64,000 nt of DNA from Methyloradius palustris (GTDB lineage Bacteria > Pseudomonadota > Gammaproteobacteria > Burkholderiales > Methylophilaceae): the NCBI RefSeq assembly GCF_019703875.1, contig NZ_AP024110.1, forward strand, positions 930,001 through 994,000, written 5' to 3'. Below, piece by piece: positions 1 through 8,387 of this stretch. Position 1 is the stretch's first letter; each line of letters starts with the position of its first letter. The notes beneath the pieces are model-generated. The model saw only the letters and a list, made by a program, of their open reading frames with translations. It searched no databases and was not told the DNA's origin. Made by a program: the position numbers and the translations under genes.

Positions 1-1
1 G

Positions 2-451
2 GGCTGGCATGACACCATTTGTGGCGTGACGGATGCTGCTCAGATAGAAGCGAAATATGGCAAAGCCAATTTTCAAACCCACAGAAATGATATGTATCGC
101 AGTGGCAAAGATGGCTTGCTGATTGAGCTTGCCAAGTATGGCTTGAGTAAGCGCGACTTGGTCGCGAACGTCAATTTTTTCAGCAAAGTCACCCCTGATG
201 AATCAGGCAATTTGAGTTTTGTGACTGGCCATAGCAAGGCTGGCAGTTATGTTGATGTGCGTTTTGACATGAATGTGCTGCTGGTACTTTCTACTACGCC
301 ACATCCGCTAGACCCAGCAACCACCTACAAACCTGGCGCTGTAAAAATTAGTGCATGGCATGCTGGGCTTGCCACCGCTGATGATGCGTGCCGCAATGCC
401 TGTGGCCAGAATAGCCGTGCCTTTATTAACACTGAACGGTATTACCTATGA
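2..451 (+). CDS. Urea-carboxylase-associated protein 1 (DUF1989), likely carboxyguanidine deiminase subunit; 5' end outside window
   Basis: The frame is open from the first complete codon of the window, so only the C-terminal ~149 residues are present. The visible part starts with GWHDTICG and contains KYGLSKRDLV and NVNFFSKV, all typical of the UAAP1 branch of DUF1989. Known work on this family shows that the two UAAP proteins form carboxyguanidine deiminase, which converts carboxyguanidine to allophanate and ammonia; older annotations call them urea-degradation accessory proteins. The stop overlaps the next gene's start (ATGA), so the pair is translationally coupled. Any promoter, guanidine riboswitch or importer would lie upstream and cannot be seen. 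Family assignment is firm; the enzymatic role is inferred from family and neighbours. Confidence 0.85.
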   Translation, partial: GWHDTICGVTDAAQIEAKYGKANFQTHRNDMYRSGKDGLLIELAKYGLSKRDLVANVNFFSKVTPDESGNLSFVTGHSKAGSYVDVRFDMNVLLVLSTTPHPLDPATTYKPGAVKISAWHAGLATADDACRNACGQNSRAFINTERYYL

Positions 452-1104
452 TGCAGAACTTAGTGGAAAGTCAGCTAACTCCAGAAAATGCAGTACTAGA
501 CCAAGTCTGCAACTCGGGCGACCCATGGATGGCTGAGATCAAGAAAGGCCAGATATTCCGTATTCTGGACTTGGAAGGCAACCAAGCGGTTGATACCTTG
601 TTTTACAGCGCAGCCAACCCCGAAGAGCGCTACAGCGCGGTCGATACCATTGCCCGCCAAGCCAAGTTATACCTCACTACTGGCTCGGTGCTGTATTCCA
701 GCGAGGGTAACGCCATGCTAACGATTATTGCCGACACCTGCGGCCGTCATGATACTTTGGGTGGCGCCTGTGCAGCCGAAAGCAATACCGTACGCTACGC
801 CCTGGATAAACGCCCTATGCATAGCTGCCGCGATACTTTCATGCATGCGCTGAATACCTGCGAATGCGCCACGCATAGAAACATGAGCAAACGCGATATC
901 ACCGCGAACATCAATTTTTTCATGAATGTACCCGTGACGGCCGACGGTGTTTTGAGTTTTGCTGACGGTATTTCAGGCGCTGGCAAATACGTGGAAATGC
1001 GTGCCGAGATGGATGTGGTCGTGCTGATCTCTAATTGCCCGCAATTGAACAACCCCTGCAATGCCTACAACCCAACACCTGTGCGCTTGCTAGTCTGGAA
1101 TTAA
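448..1104 (+). CDS. Urea-carboxylase-associated protein 2 (DUF1989), likely second carboxyguanidine deiminase subunit
   Basis: A 218-residue protein of the UAAP2 branch of DUF1989. The diagnostic stretches are present: RILDLEGNQAVDTLFY (residues ~30-45), ADTCGRHDTLGGACAAESN (~90-110) and RPMHSCRDTFM. The Cys/His pattern of these stretches is expected to hold the active-site metal. It overlaps the UAAP1 gene by four bases, consistent with an obligate heteromer. The product is predicted to deiminate carboxyguanidine made by the downstream carboxylase, passing allophanate to the hydrolase. The gene is full length for the family, with nothing missing. A 215-base spacer holding a short ORF separates it from the carboxylase. 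Confidence 0.87.
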   Translation: MMQNLVESQLTPENAVLDQVCNSGDPWMAEIKKGQIFRILDLEGNQAVDTLFYSAANPEERYSAVDTIARQAKLYLTTGSVLYSSEGNAMLTIIADTCGRHDTLGGACAAESNTVRYALDKRPMHSCRDTFMHALNTCECATHRNMSKRDITANINFFMNVPVTADGVLSFADGISGAGKYVEMRAEMDVVVLISNCPQLNNPCNAYNPTPVRLLVWN

Positions 1105-1174
1105 ATGCTGGAACACTGAGCAGGACGGCCTGATTCAGTTGATATAAATCTGGGACGACCCACCAAGAGGTTAA

Positions 1175-1327
1175 ATGTTTAAGAATGTACTCATAGCAAA
1201 CCGCGGCGACCAGCCACTGATAAGTGGCGCAGCGGCGAAGCCAAATTGCATGCGGGTCGAAGACCTAGCAGGCGATTTTGACGCGGTAAGTAGCACATGC
1301 TTAGTCGTGGAGCTAAATCATGTTTAA
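1175..1327 (+). CDS. Short leader ORF or duplicated 5' fragment of the carboxylase gene (50 codons)
   Basis: This ORF begins MFKNVLIANRGD and closely copies the start of the carboxylase behind it (MFNKVLIANRGE); by eye 31 of the first 36 bases are identical. After codon 12 the similarity stops and about 38 unrelated residues follow, ending ELNHV. It has a good ribosome-binding site (AAGAGG at 1165-1170). Its stop overlaps the carboxylase start by eight bases (start at 1320, stop at 1325-1327). It may be a relic of recombination or duplication, or a translated leader coupling ribosomes into the carboxylase gene. I do not recognise the C-terminal part. Confidence 0.5.
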   Translation: MFKNVLIANRGDQPLISGAAAKPNCMRVEDLAGDFDAVSSTCLVVELNHV

Positions 1328-4300
1328 TAAAGTATTGATAGCAAACCGCGGCGAAATTGCCTGCCGCATCATTCGTACCCTGAAAAAACTGGGGGTTGCA
1401 TCAGTCGCTGTTTATTCCGAGGCGGATGCGGGCGCAAAACATGTGATGGATGCAGATGAAGCTATTTGCGTTGGGCCAGCGCCCGCAGCAGAAAGCTATT
1501 TGAATATCCCAAAGATTATTGCTGCAGCCGAGCAATCTGGTGCGCAGGCTATACACCCAGGGTACGGATTCCTATCGGAAAACCAGGGCTTTGCGCAGGC
1601 TTGTGAAGCGGCTGGCATTGCTTTCATCGGCCCAACGCCTACACAGATGCGTGACTTTGGTTTAAAACACACCGCCCGTGCGCTGGCTGAGCAGAACGGC
1701 GTGCCTTTGTTGCCAGGTACAGGTTTGCTTGCCGATGTGAAACAAGCCGAACTTGAAGCCGAACGCATTGGCTACCCTGTCATGCTGAAAAGTACCGCTG
1801 GCGGCGGCGGCATTGGTATGCGGCTGATTTGGGCTGTGGGTGAACTACAGGAAGCTTTTGATTCTGTGCAACGCTTATCCAGTGCTAATTTCAAAGATTC
1901 TGGCATCTACCTAGAAAAGTACGTACAGGCCGCACGCCATATCGAAGTACAAATATTCGGCGACGGCGCAGGCAAAGTGGTGGGGCTTGGCGAGCGCGAT
2001 TGCTCAGTGCAACGCCGTAACCAGAAGGTGATTGAAGAGACCCCAGCCCCCAATATCAGTGATGAAATACGCCAGCAACTCTCACACACTGCAGTCAAGC
2101 TAGCCAGTGCGATCCAGTATCGCTCTGCTGGCACGGTGGAATTTGTGTACGACAAAGAGTCTGGCCAGTTTTATTTCCTGGAGGTGAATACACGCCTGCA
2201 GGTAGAGCATGGTGTCACCGAGTTGGTGACAGGCGTGGATCTGGTTGAATGGATGATACGACTTGCGGCAGGTGAGTCTGATTTTATTCATGCATACCAG
2301 CATCAACCACAAGGCCATGCCATACAGGTTCGCGTATATGCCGAAGACCCTAACAAGAATTTTCAGCCTAGTGCTGGCGTATTGACTGAAGCCCAGTTTC
2401 CCGCCTTTGCCAGAACCGATACCTGGGTAGAAAAGGGCAGCGAGGTATCGCCATTCTATGACCCACTGATTGCAAAAGTGCTGGTACATGCAGCGAATCG
2501 CGAAGATGCCGTTGCCAGCATGCGCAGTGCCTTGGATGAAACTCGTCTGAGCGGCATAGAAACCAACCTTGAATACCTGCGCCAGGTGCTGGCCGATGAT
2601 GTGTTCCCCGCTGGCGAACAAGTCACGCGCTACCTGAATAGTTTCAACTATCGGCCTTATACGATAGATGTGCTTGAAGCTGGCGTGCAAACCACGGTGC
2701 AAGATTATCCCGGCCGTGTTGGCTATTGGGCGGTCGGCGTGCCGCCATCAGGCCCCATGGATCATCTTGCATTCAGACTTGCTAATCGCCTTGTAGGTAA
2801 CAGCGAAGGTGTTGCTGGGCTGGAAATCACCCTGATAGGCCCTAGGCTCAAATTCAATACAGATGCAGTGATTGCCGTCACTGGCGCGCCGATTGAGGCA
2901 GAGCTAGATGGCGAAAGTATTGCGCTTTGGCAATCCTATGTGGTGAAAGCAGGTAGTACGCTGTTGTTAGGCAAAGTGAAAGAAGCTGGTTGCCGTAGTT
3001 ACCTTGCTGTAGATGGTGGCTTCGAAGTACCTGATTATCTGGGTAGTAAATCTACATTCACACTAGGCCAGTTCGGTGGGCACGGCGGTCGCACTCTCAG
3101 GGTTGGCGATGTCTTACACCTCACCAAACATACGCTGAGCAATAATCCTGAGTTGAAAAATTTACCTCTCAATCTTCAGCCAAACTACAGTAATCTGTGG
3201 GAAATCGGCGTACTCTATGGTCCGCATGGCGCGCCTGATTTCTTTACTGATGACGATATCACCATGTTTTTCAGTACCGATTGGGAGGTGCATTACAACT
3301 CCAATCGTACTGGTGTGCGCCTGATTGGCCCCAAGCCAGAGTGGGCTAGAAAAGACGGCGGTGAGGCTGGTTTGCACCCTTCGAATATTCACGATAACGC
3401 TTATGCAATCGGCGCAGTGGATTTCACTGGAGACATGCCCGTGATTCTAGGGCCAGATGGCCCAAGCTTGGGTGGTTTTGTTTGCCCAGCGACTATCGTG
3501 CAAGCCGAGCTATGGAAGATGGGGCAGCTAAAAGCTGGTGACAAGGTCAGGTTCAGGCGCATTTCTCAGACCGAAGCCAGTGCCTTGGAGTCAGCACAGA
3601 ACCACATGGTTGAGAATCTGAGTGCTGCAAAAGTAGTGGGTGTCGTGCCGCAATTCAGCCTGAATCCGGCCAGCCCAATACTTGCAGAAATCGCGGAAAC
3701 TGCAGGCCAGATTAAAGTGGTTTATCGCCAGGCTGGTGATAAGTACTTGCTAGTGGAATATGGGCCTTTGGTGCTTGACCTGAATTTACGCTTTCGCGTG
3801 CATGCTTTGATGCATTGGTTACAAGCTGAAAATATCAACGGCATTATCGACCTCACGCCTGGTATACGCTCCCTGCAAGTGCATTTTGAAAGTCGATTGT
3901 TACCAGTCAATCAGTTACTCGACATATTGCATGCGGCTGAAAGCCAATTGCCTACAGTCAGCGAGATGGAAGTGCCTACACGCATTGTGCATCTGCCGCT
4001 TTCCTGGGATGACGCTGCGACACAGTTGGCGATTGAAAAATACATGCAATCGGTGCGTAAAGATGCACCATGGTGCCCGAGCAATATTGAGTTTATCCGC
4101 CGCATTAATGGATTGGGCAGCATAGCCGACGTTAAGGATATTGTATTTAACGCGAGTTATTTGACGTTAGGTTTGGGTGATGTCTATCTGGGTGCGCCAG
4201 TTGCAACGCCAGTTGATCCACGCCATAGATTGGTCACAACAAAATACAATCCTGCGCGCACCTGGACCCCTGAAAATGCGGTCGGTATCGGCGGCGCTTA

Positions 4301-4952
4301 CATGTGCGTTTACGGTATGGAAGGCCCGGGTGGTTATCAATTTGTCGGCCGTACGATACAGATGTGGAATCGCTGGGGGCAATTCAAGTTACAAGGCCAA
4401 ACACCAACAACTGCCAGCCAACCGTGGCTGCTACGATTCTTTGACCAGATTCGTTTTTACCCAGTATCAGCCGAAGAATTGCTGCAAATGCGCGAGGATT
4501 TTCCACGCGGAAAATTCGAACTCAAAGTCGAGGAAGATGTGTTCCGCTTGCGCAATTACAACCAATTCTTGAAGGATGAAGCGCCATCAATCAATGCGTT
4601 CAAGACTACGCAACAAGCCTCTTTTGATGCAGAGCGTGAGCGTTGGATTGCCAGTGGGCAGGCCAATTACAGCAGTGATCATGAAGTTAGCGATTCAGCC
4701 GTTGGCGATGAATTTGTGTTACCGGCCAATAGTCGTGCGGTGGCATCCCATGTGTCAGGCAACCTTTGGCAACTCAAGGTAAAAGTGGGCGATACAGTGA
4801 AAGCGGGCGATGCATCCGTCATCGTTGAATCTATGAAAATGGAAATCACCGTGCCCGCCAATTGCAGCGGCAAAGTCACCCATATTTTCTGCCAGGAAGG
4901 TAACCAGGTATCTGCTGGACAAAACCTTTTTGTCATCGAAGAAACTCATTGA
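1320..4952 (+). CDS. uca: Biotin-dependent urea/guanidine carboxylase
   Basis: A 1210-residue single-chain carboxylase. The biotin carboxylase domain (~1-445) has the glycine-rich ATP loop (TAGGGGIGM, ~159-167) and the catalytic E288/N290/R292 set in EVNTRLQVEH. Two carboxyltransferase halves of the AHS2/KipA type (~448-760) and AHS1/KipI type (~790-1010) follow. A biotinyl domain ends the chain, with the biotin lysine K1173 in ESMKMEI. The enzyme uses ATP and bicarbonate to carboxylate urea or guanidine. In the stretch GAVDFTGDMPV the fourth residue is D701. From memory, urea-specific enzymes have Asn here and guanidine-specific ones Asp, which with the adjacent deiminase pair favours guanidine. 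The ribosome-binding site is GTGGAG about eight bases upstream. Allophanate hydrolase follows after three bases. Confidence 0.93.
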   Translation: MFNKVLIANRGEIACRIIRTLKKLGVASVAVYSEADAGAKHVMDADEAICVGPAPAAESYLNIPKIIAAAEQSGAQAIHPGYGFLSENQGFAQACEAAGIAFIGPTPTQMRDFGLKHTARALAEQNGVPLLPGTGLLADVKQAELEAERIGYPVMLKSTAGGGGIGMRLIWAVGELQEAFDSVQRLSSANFKDSGIYLEKYVQAARHIEVQIFGDGAGKVVGLGERDCSVQRRNQKVIEETPAPNISDEIRQQLSHTAVKLASAIQYRSAGTVEFVYDKESGQFYFLEVNTRLQVEHGVTELVTGVDLVEWMIRLAAGESDFIHAYQHQPQGHAIQVRVYAEDPNKNFQPSAGVLTEAQFPAFARTDTWVEKGSEVSPFYDPLIAKVLVHAANREDAVASMRSALDETRLSGIETNLEYLRQVLADDVFPAGEQVTRYLNSFNYRPYTIDVLEAGVQTTVQDYPGRVGYWAVGVPPSGPMDHLAFRLANRLVGNSEGVAGLEITLIGPRLKFNTDAVIAVTGAPIEAELDGESIALWQSYVVKAGSTLLLGKVKEAGCRSYLAVDGGFEVPDYLGSKSTFTLGQFGGHGGRTLRVGDVLHLTKHTLSNNPELKNLPLNLQPNYSNLWEIGVLYGPHGAPDFFTDDDITMFFSTDWEVHYNSNRTGVRLIGPKPEWARKDGGEAGLHPSNIHDNAYAIGAVDFTGDMPVILGPDGPSLGGFVCPATIVQAELWKMGQLKAGDKVRFRRISQTEASALESAQNHMVENLSAAKVVGVVPQFSLNPASPILAEIAETAGQIKVVYRQAGDKYLLVEYGPLVLDLNLRFRVHALMHWLQAENINGIIDLTPGIRSLQVHFESRLLPVNQLLDILHAAESQLPTVSEMEVPTRIVHLPLSWDDAATQLAIEKYMQSVRKDAPWCPSNIEFIRRINGLGSIADVKDIVFNASYLTLGLGDVYLGAPVATPVDPRHRLVTTKYNPARTWTPENAVGIGGAYMCVYGMEGPGGYQFVGRTIQMWNRWGQFKLQGQTPTTASQPWLLRFFDQIRFYPVSAEELLQMREDFPRGKFELKVEEDVFRLRNYNQFLKDEAPSINAFKTTQQASFDAERERWIASGQANYSSDHEVSDSAVGDEFVLPANSRAVASHVSGNLWQLKVKVGDTVKAGDASVIVESMKMEITVPANCSGKVTHIFCQEGNQVSAGQNLFVIEETH

Positions 4953-4955
4953 GAA

Positions 4956-6377
4956 ATGCACACCATGACAACAAAACAAGCACTAAATCTTGAAATACAA
5001 CACCTGCGCAGCCTGTATCTTTCTGCGGCATTAACACCTGCACAATTGGTGGAGCAACTCGATGCGGCAATCGGCAATGATGATCCAGGCCACATCTGGA
5101 TACGCCGTTTGAGCAAAGCAGAAATGTTTGTATATGCAAAACGTTTGGAAAGTTTGAATCCTGCTGATCTGCCCCTGTACGGCATTCCGTTTGCAATTAA
5201 GGACAACATTGATCTGGCGGGCTTCCCCACTACTGCGGCTTGTCCGGAGTTTGCCTATACCCCAGAAAAAAGTGCAACAGTCGTGCAGCAACTGATAGAT
5301 GCAGGCGCTATCCCGGTAGGGAAAACCAATCTAGATCAGTTTGCCACCGGCCTTGTGGGGACACGATCACCTTATGGTGCTTGTCAGAATAGTTTTGACT
5401 CTGAATACATCTCAGGCGGCTCCAGCGCTGGTTCGGCAGTGTCGGTGGCTAAGGGTTTTGCCAGTTTTAGTTTGGGGACTGACACTGCAGGCTCTGGCCG
5501 CGTACCAGCCGCATTTAATAATCTGGTCGGGCATAAGCCAACATGTGGGTTAGTAAGCACACATGGTGTAATACCGGCTTGCCGCACGCTGGACTGTGTA
5601 TCGATTTTTGCCCTTACAGCAAGCAACGCAAAAATCGTATTGTCAGTCGCACAGGGTTACGATGAAGCCGATGCGTTCTCTCGCAAATTACCTATCTCTC
5701 CAGAAAGTAAGACCAAAACGACGTTTACTTTTGGTGTGCCGCAAGCCAATCAATTGGTATATTTCGATAATCCAGAAACACCAGGATTATTTGATGAGGC
5801 AATCACGCAACTTGAGGCCATAGGCGGTACGCGAGTTGAAATCGATTTCTCAGGCTTTCTTGAAACTGCGCGATTACTATATGAAGGCCCTTGGGTCGCA
5901 GAGCGTTATGCAGCGATTCGCGAATTTTTCGAAGCTAAGCCCGAGGCTTTATTTCCAGTCACACGCCAAATTATTGGCGGCGCAACTAAATTCAGCGCCG
6001 CAGATACTTTTGCAGCGCTCTATCGGCTGAAAGATTTACAGCGCAGCAATGCCCCTATCTGGAAAACGCTGGATTTCATTGTGACGCCTACTGCTGGAAC
6101 CATCTATACCATTGCCGAGTTGGCAGCAGAGCCCGTGAAATGTAATTCCAACCTCGGCTATTACACCAATTTCATGAACCTACTCGATTTAGCCGCCATC
6201 GCTGTACCCACGGGTTTTCAGAAAAATGGTTTGCCATTCGGCATTACACTATGCGCGCCTGCTTTCAGCGATGAGCAGTTGTTAAATCTGGCAAGCCAGT
6301 TGGAAGTAGCCGCTATTCAGCAAGGCAAAAGAACACTAGGTGCAACAGGTATCGCTCAACAAATAGACAAATCATAA
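4956..6377 (+). CDS. atzF: Allophanate hydrolase, amidase domain only
   Basis: A 473-residue amidase-signature enzyme that splits allophanate into CO2 and two ammonia. The Ser-cisSer-Lys triad can be read directly: K82 in IKDNID, the GGSSAGS loop at 154-160, and nucleophile S180 in DTAGSGR. Typical stand-alone AtzF proteins have about 600 residues because a second C-terminal domain follows the amidase; here the chain stops after the amidase and that domain is a separate gene 24 bases downstream. The start is ATG 4956 or ATG 4965; neither has a strong ribosome-binding site. The gene lies four bases from the carboxylase stop, so the two are surely co-transcribed. Confidence 0.92.
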   Translation: MHTMTTKQALNLEIQHLRSLYLSAALTPAQLVEQLDAAIGNDDPGHIWIRRLSKAEMFVYAKRLESLNPADLPLYGIPFAIKDNIDLAGFPTTAACPEFAYTPEKSATVVQQLIDAGAIPVGKTNLDQFATGLVGTRSPYGACQNSFDSEYISGGSSAGSAVSVAKGFASFSLGTDTAGSGRVPAAFNNLVGHKPTCGLVSTHGVIPACRTLDCVSIFALTASNAKIVLSVAQGYDEADAFSRKLPISPESKTKTTFTFGVPQANQLVYFDNPETPGLFDEAITQLEAIGGTRVEIDFSGFLETARLLYEGPWVAERYAAIREFFEAKPEALFPVTRQIIGGATKFSAADTFAALYRLKDLQRSNAPIWKTLDFIVTPTAGTIYTIAELAAEPVKCNSNLGYYTNFMNLLDLAAIAVPTGFQKNGLPFGITLCAPAFSDEQLLNLASQLEVAAIQQGKRTLGATGIAQQIDKS

Positions 6378-6401
6378 CAAGACCAACCTAAAGGGAATTT
6401 C

Positions 6402-6812
6402 ATGGCGGAAAACGATCAACAATATATAGAGGTTGCAGTCTGTGGCGCGCATATGAGTGGTTTACCACTTAATCCACAATTGACTGCTTTAGGCGGCGAG
6501 TTTGTGCAGAAGACCAAAACTGCGCCTTACTACAAGCTATTCAAGCTGAATGGCTTTACGCCCGAGCGCCCAGGCTTGATCCGTATTAGTGAAGCAGGGC
6601 AGGCGATTGCACTGGAGGTATGGAAATTGCCGATTGAAAACTATGGCAAGTTTGTGGCGGGCGTGCCAGCACCACTAGGCTTTGGTACGCTGGTACTAGC
6701 CGATGGCGCAAAGGTGCAAGGTTTTTTGTGTGAAGCTTATGCGACAGAAGATGCTGTTGATATATCTGCTTACGGCGGATGGCGCTGTTACATCCAGGAA
6801 AAATCAGCATAA
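6402..6812 (+). CDS. Detached C-terminal domain of allophanate hydrolase
   Basis: A 136-residue protein that matches the domain normally fused behind the AtzF amidase. It has VAVCGAHMSGLPLN near the start, RPGLIRISE in the middle, FVAGVPAPLGFGTLVLADG at ~85-103, and ends in DISAYGGWRCYI. In fused enzymes this domain shapes the oligomer and may process the N-carboxy intermediate. It has its own ribosome-binding site (AAAGGGA upstream of ATG 6402) and a 24-base gap from the amidase. The split therefore looks settled rather than like a fresh frameshift. It is the last gene of the carboxylase operon; the ethanolamine permease follows after 112 bases. Confidence 0.85.
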   Translation: MAENDQQYIEVAVCGAHMSGLPLNPQLTALGGEFVQKTKTAPYYKLFKLNGFTPERPGLIRISEAGQAIALEVWKLPIENYGKFVAGVPAPLGFGTLVLADGAKVQGFLCEAYATEDAVDISAYGGWRCYIQEKSA

Positions 6813-6874
6813 ATGCCTAGTTTGTGAGATTGATAATATGGTCGCGATTGCCAATATGGGATAGCGCCATAGTG

Positions 6875-6887
6875 ATGCAGACTGCAT
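6875..6887. promoter_or_regulatory. Candidate operator palindrome upstream of ethanolamine permease
   Basis: An ATGCAG-A-CTGCAT palindrome lies in the 112-base spacer between the carboxylase operon and the permease, about 38 bases before its start. It could be a regulator site, for example for the EutR-like protein encoded at 12.7 kb, but short palindromes of this size also occur by chance. Confidence 0.25.
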
Positions 6888-6924
6888 GATACTTTCACTT
6901 AATATTACTTAAAGGGGTCTTTTC

Positions 6925-8289
6925 ATGAGTTCTGAGTTGAAGTCCACATTAAATGGTTGGCATCTCTGGGGGCTAGCCGTTGGTTTGGTTATCTCAGGCG
7001 AATATTTTGGTTGGAGTTATGGCTGGGCACAAGCGGGTACGCTTGGTTTCCTTGTCACCTCCATCATTATTGCCGTGATGTACACCACATTCATTTTTAG
7101 CTTTACTGAGTTAACGACTTCAATTCCTCACGCTGGTGGGCCATTTGCCTATGCCCGGCGAGCTTTTGGGCCAAAAATGGCTTATCTGGCTGGCTTTGCG
7201 ACCTTGATTGAATTTGTGTTCGCACCACCTGCAATCGCGATGGCGATTGGCGCTTACCTGAATGTGCAATTCCCGGGCGTTGATCCCAAGCTATTTGCGA
7301 TAGGCGCGTATGTCATATTTGTTGGCCTGAATATTATAGGCGTACAAATTGCAGCCACTTTTGAGTTGTTTGTTACCGTGTTGGCAATTATCGAACTACT
7401 GGTATTCATGGGTGTAGTTTCACCTGGCTTCTCTATGACCAACTTCGTGGCCAATGGCTGGTCTGGTCAAAGCACTTTCACCTCAGCGGCAATCCCCGGC
7501 ATTGTGGCGGCTATACCATTTGCGATCTGGTTCTTCCTCGCGATTGAAGGTGTAGCGATGGCAGCAGAAGAAGCGAAAGATCCTAAAAAGACGATTCCTA
7601 AAGCCTATATCGCTGGCATTCTTACTCTGACTGTTTTAGCGATGGGTGTGATGATATTTGCGGGTGGCGCGGGTGATTGGACTGCGCTTTCTAATATCAA
7701 TGACCCATTACCACAAGCCATGAAGATGATTGTGGGTGAGCATAGTGGCTGGTTGCACATGCTGGTTTGGATTGGTTTATTCGGTTTGATTGCCTCATTC
7801 CACGGCATTATCCTGGGCTACTCACGCCAGATATTTGCCTTGTCGCGCGCTGGTTACATGCCTAAGTTCTTTGGTGAAGTAAACGATAAATTCAAGACGC
7901 CACATCGTGCGATCATTGCTGGTGCTGTTGTAGGTGTTGCGGCTATCCTGAGTGATGACTTCCAGTTTAATGGCATGACACTTACAGCTAACCTGATCAC
8001 CATGGCGGTGTTCGGTGCGATTGTGATGTACATCGTTTCCATGATGAGTTTGTTCGCATTACGCAAGAATGAGCCTAATCTTGAGCGTCCATTTAAAGCG
8101 TATGCATATCCATTGTTCCCAGCGATTGCACTTGGCCTTGCGGTAATCAGCCTGGTGACGATGATTTACTATAATCAACAGCTCGCTCTCGCATTTGGCG
8201 TATTGATGGTGCTTGGTTTTGCATACTTCAGCATGACTCAACATCATCGTGATGCTTCGTCAGATAACACCATCGTAAAAACAGCTTAA
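6925..8289 (+). CDS. eat: Ethanolamine permease (APC superfamily)
   Basis: A 454-residue polytopic membrane protein with about twelve hydrophobic segments. Its N-terminus (WHLWGLAVGLVISGEYFGW) and the following SIPHAGGPFAYARRAFGP are characteristic of the ethanolamine permease branch of the amino-acid/polyamine/organocation superfamily. The role would be proton-coupled ethanolamine import across the inner membrane, feeding the ammonia-lyase encoded directly downstream. A ribosome-binding site (AAAGGGG) precedes ATG 6925. The C-terminus is hydrophilic and short. Context with eutB and eutC makes the substrate assignment strong. Confidence 0.92.
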   Translation: MSSELKSTLNGWHLWGLAVGLVISGEYFGWSYGWAQAGTLGFLVTSIIIAVMYTTFIFSFTELTTSIPHAGGPFAYARRAFGPKMAYLAGFATLIEFVFAPPAIAMAIGAYLNVQFPGVDPKLFAIGAYVIFVGLNIIGVQIAATFELFVTVLAIIELLVFMGVVSPGFSMTNFVANGWSGQSTFTSAAIPGIVAAIPFAIWFFLAIEGVAMAAEEAKDPKKTIPKAYIAGILTLTVLAMGVMIFAGGAGDWTALSNINDPLPQAMKMIVGEHSGWLHMLVWIGLFGLIASFHGIILGYSRQIFALSRAGYMPKFFGEVNDKFKTPHRAIIAGAVVGVAAILSDDFQFNGMTLTANLITMAVFGAIVMYIVSMMSLFALRKNEPNLERPFKAYAYPLFPAIALGLAVISLVTMIYYNQQLALAFGVLMVLGFAYFSMTQHHRDASSDNTIVKTA

Positions 8290-8310
8290 TCTACTTTGAT
8301 ATCTTGAGTA

Positions 8311-8342
8311 CTTACCTTCTCCACTTGATTGGAGAAGGTAAG
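8311..8342 (+). terminator. Strong hairpin between permease and eutB
   Basis: A perfect 12-bp stem (CTTACCTTCTCC with GGAGAAGGTAAG) around an 8-base loop. No run of T follows, so it is not a standard intrinsic terminator. It may instead protect the 3' end of the permease message or set the ratio of permease to lyase. Confidence 0.5.
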
Positions 8343-8387
8343 CCTGAGGTATAAGCTAGAACCCACCTGTTCATAGATGAGACATGT

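Noticed and set aside
2100..2702. A 200-codon open frame on the minus strand
   Set aside because: It lies completely inside the carboxylase gene, in a region encoding its conserved biotin carboxylase domain, and its product has no recognisable motif; a shadow frame.
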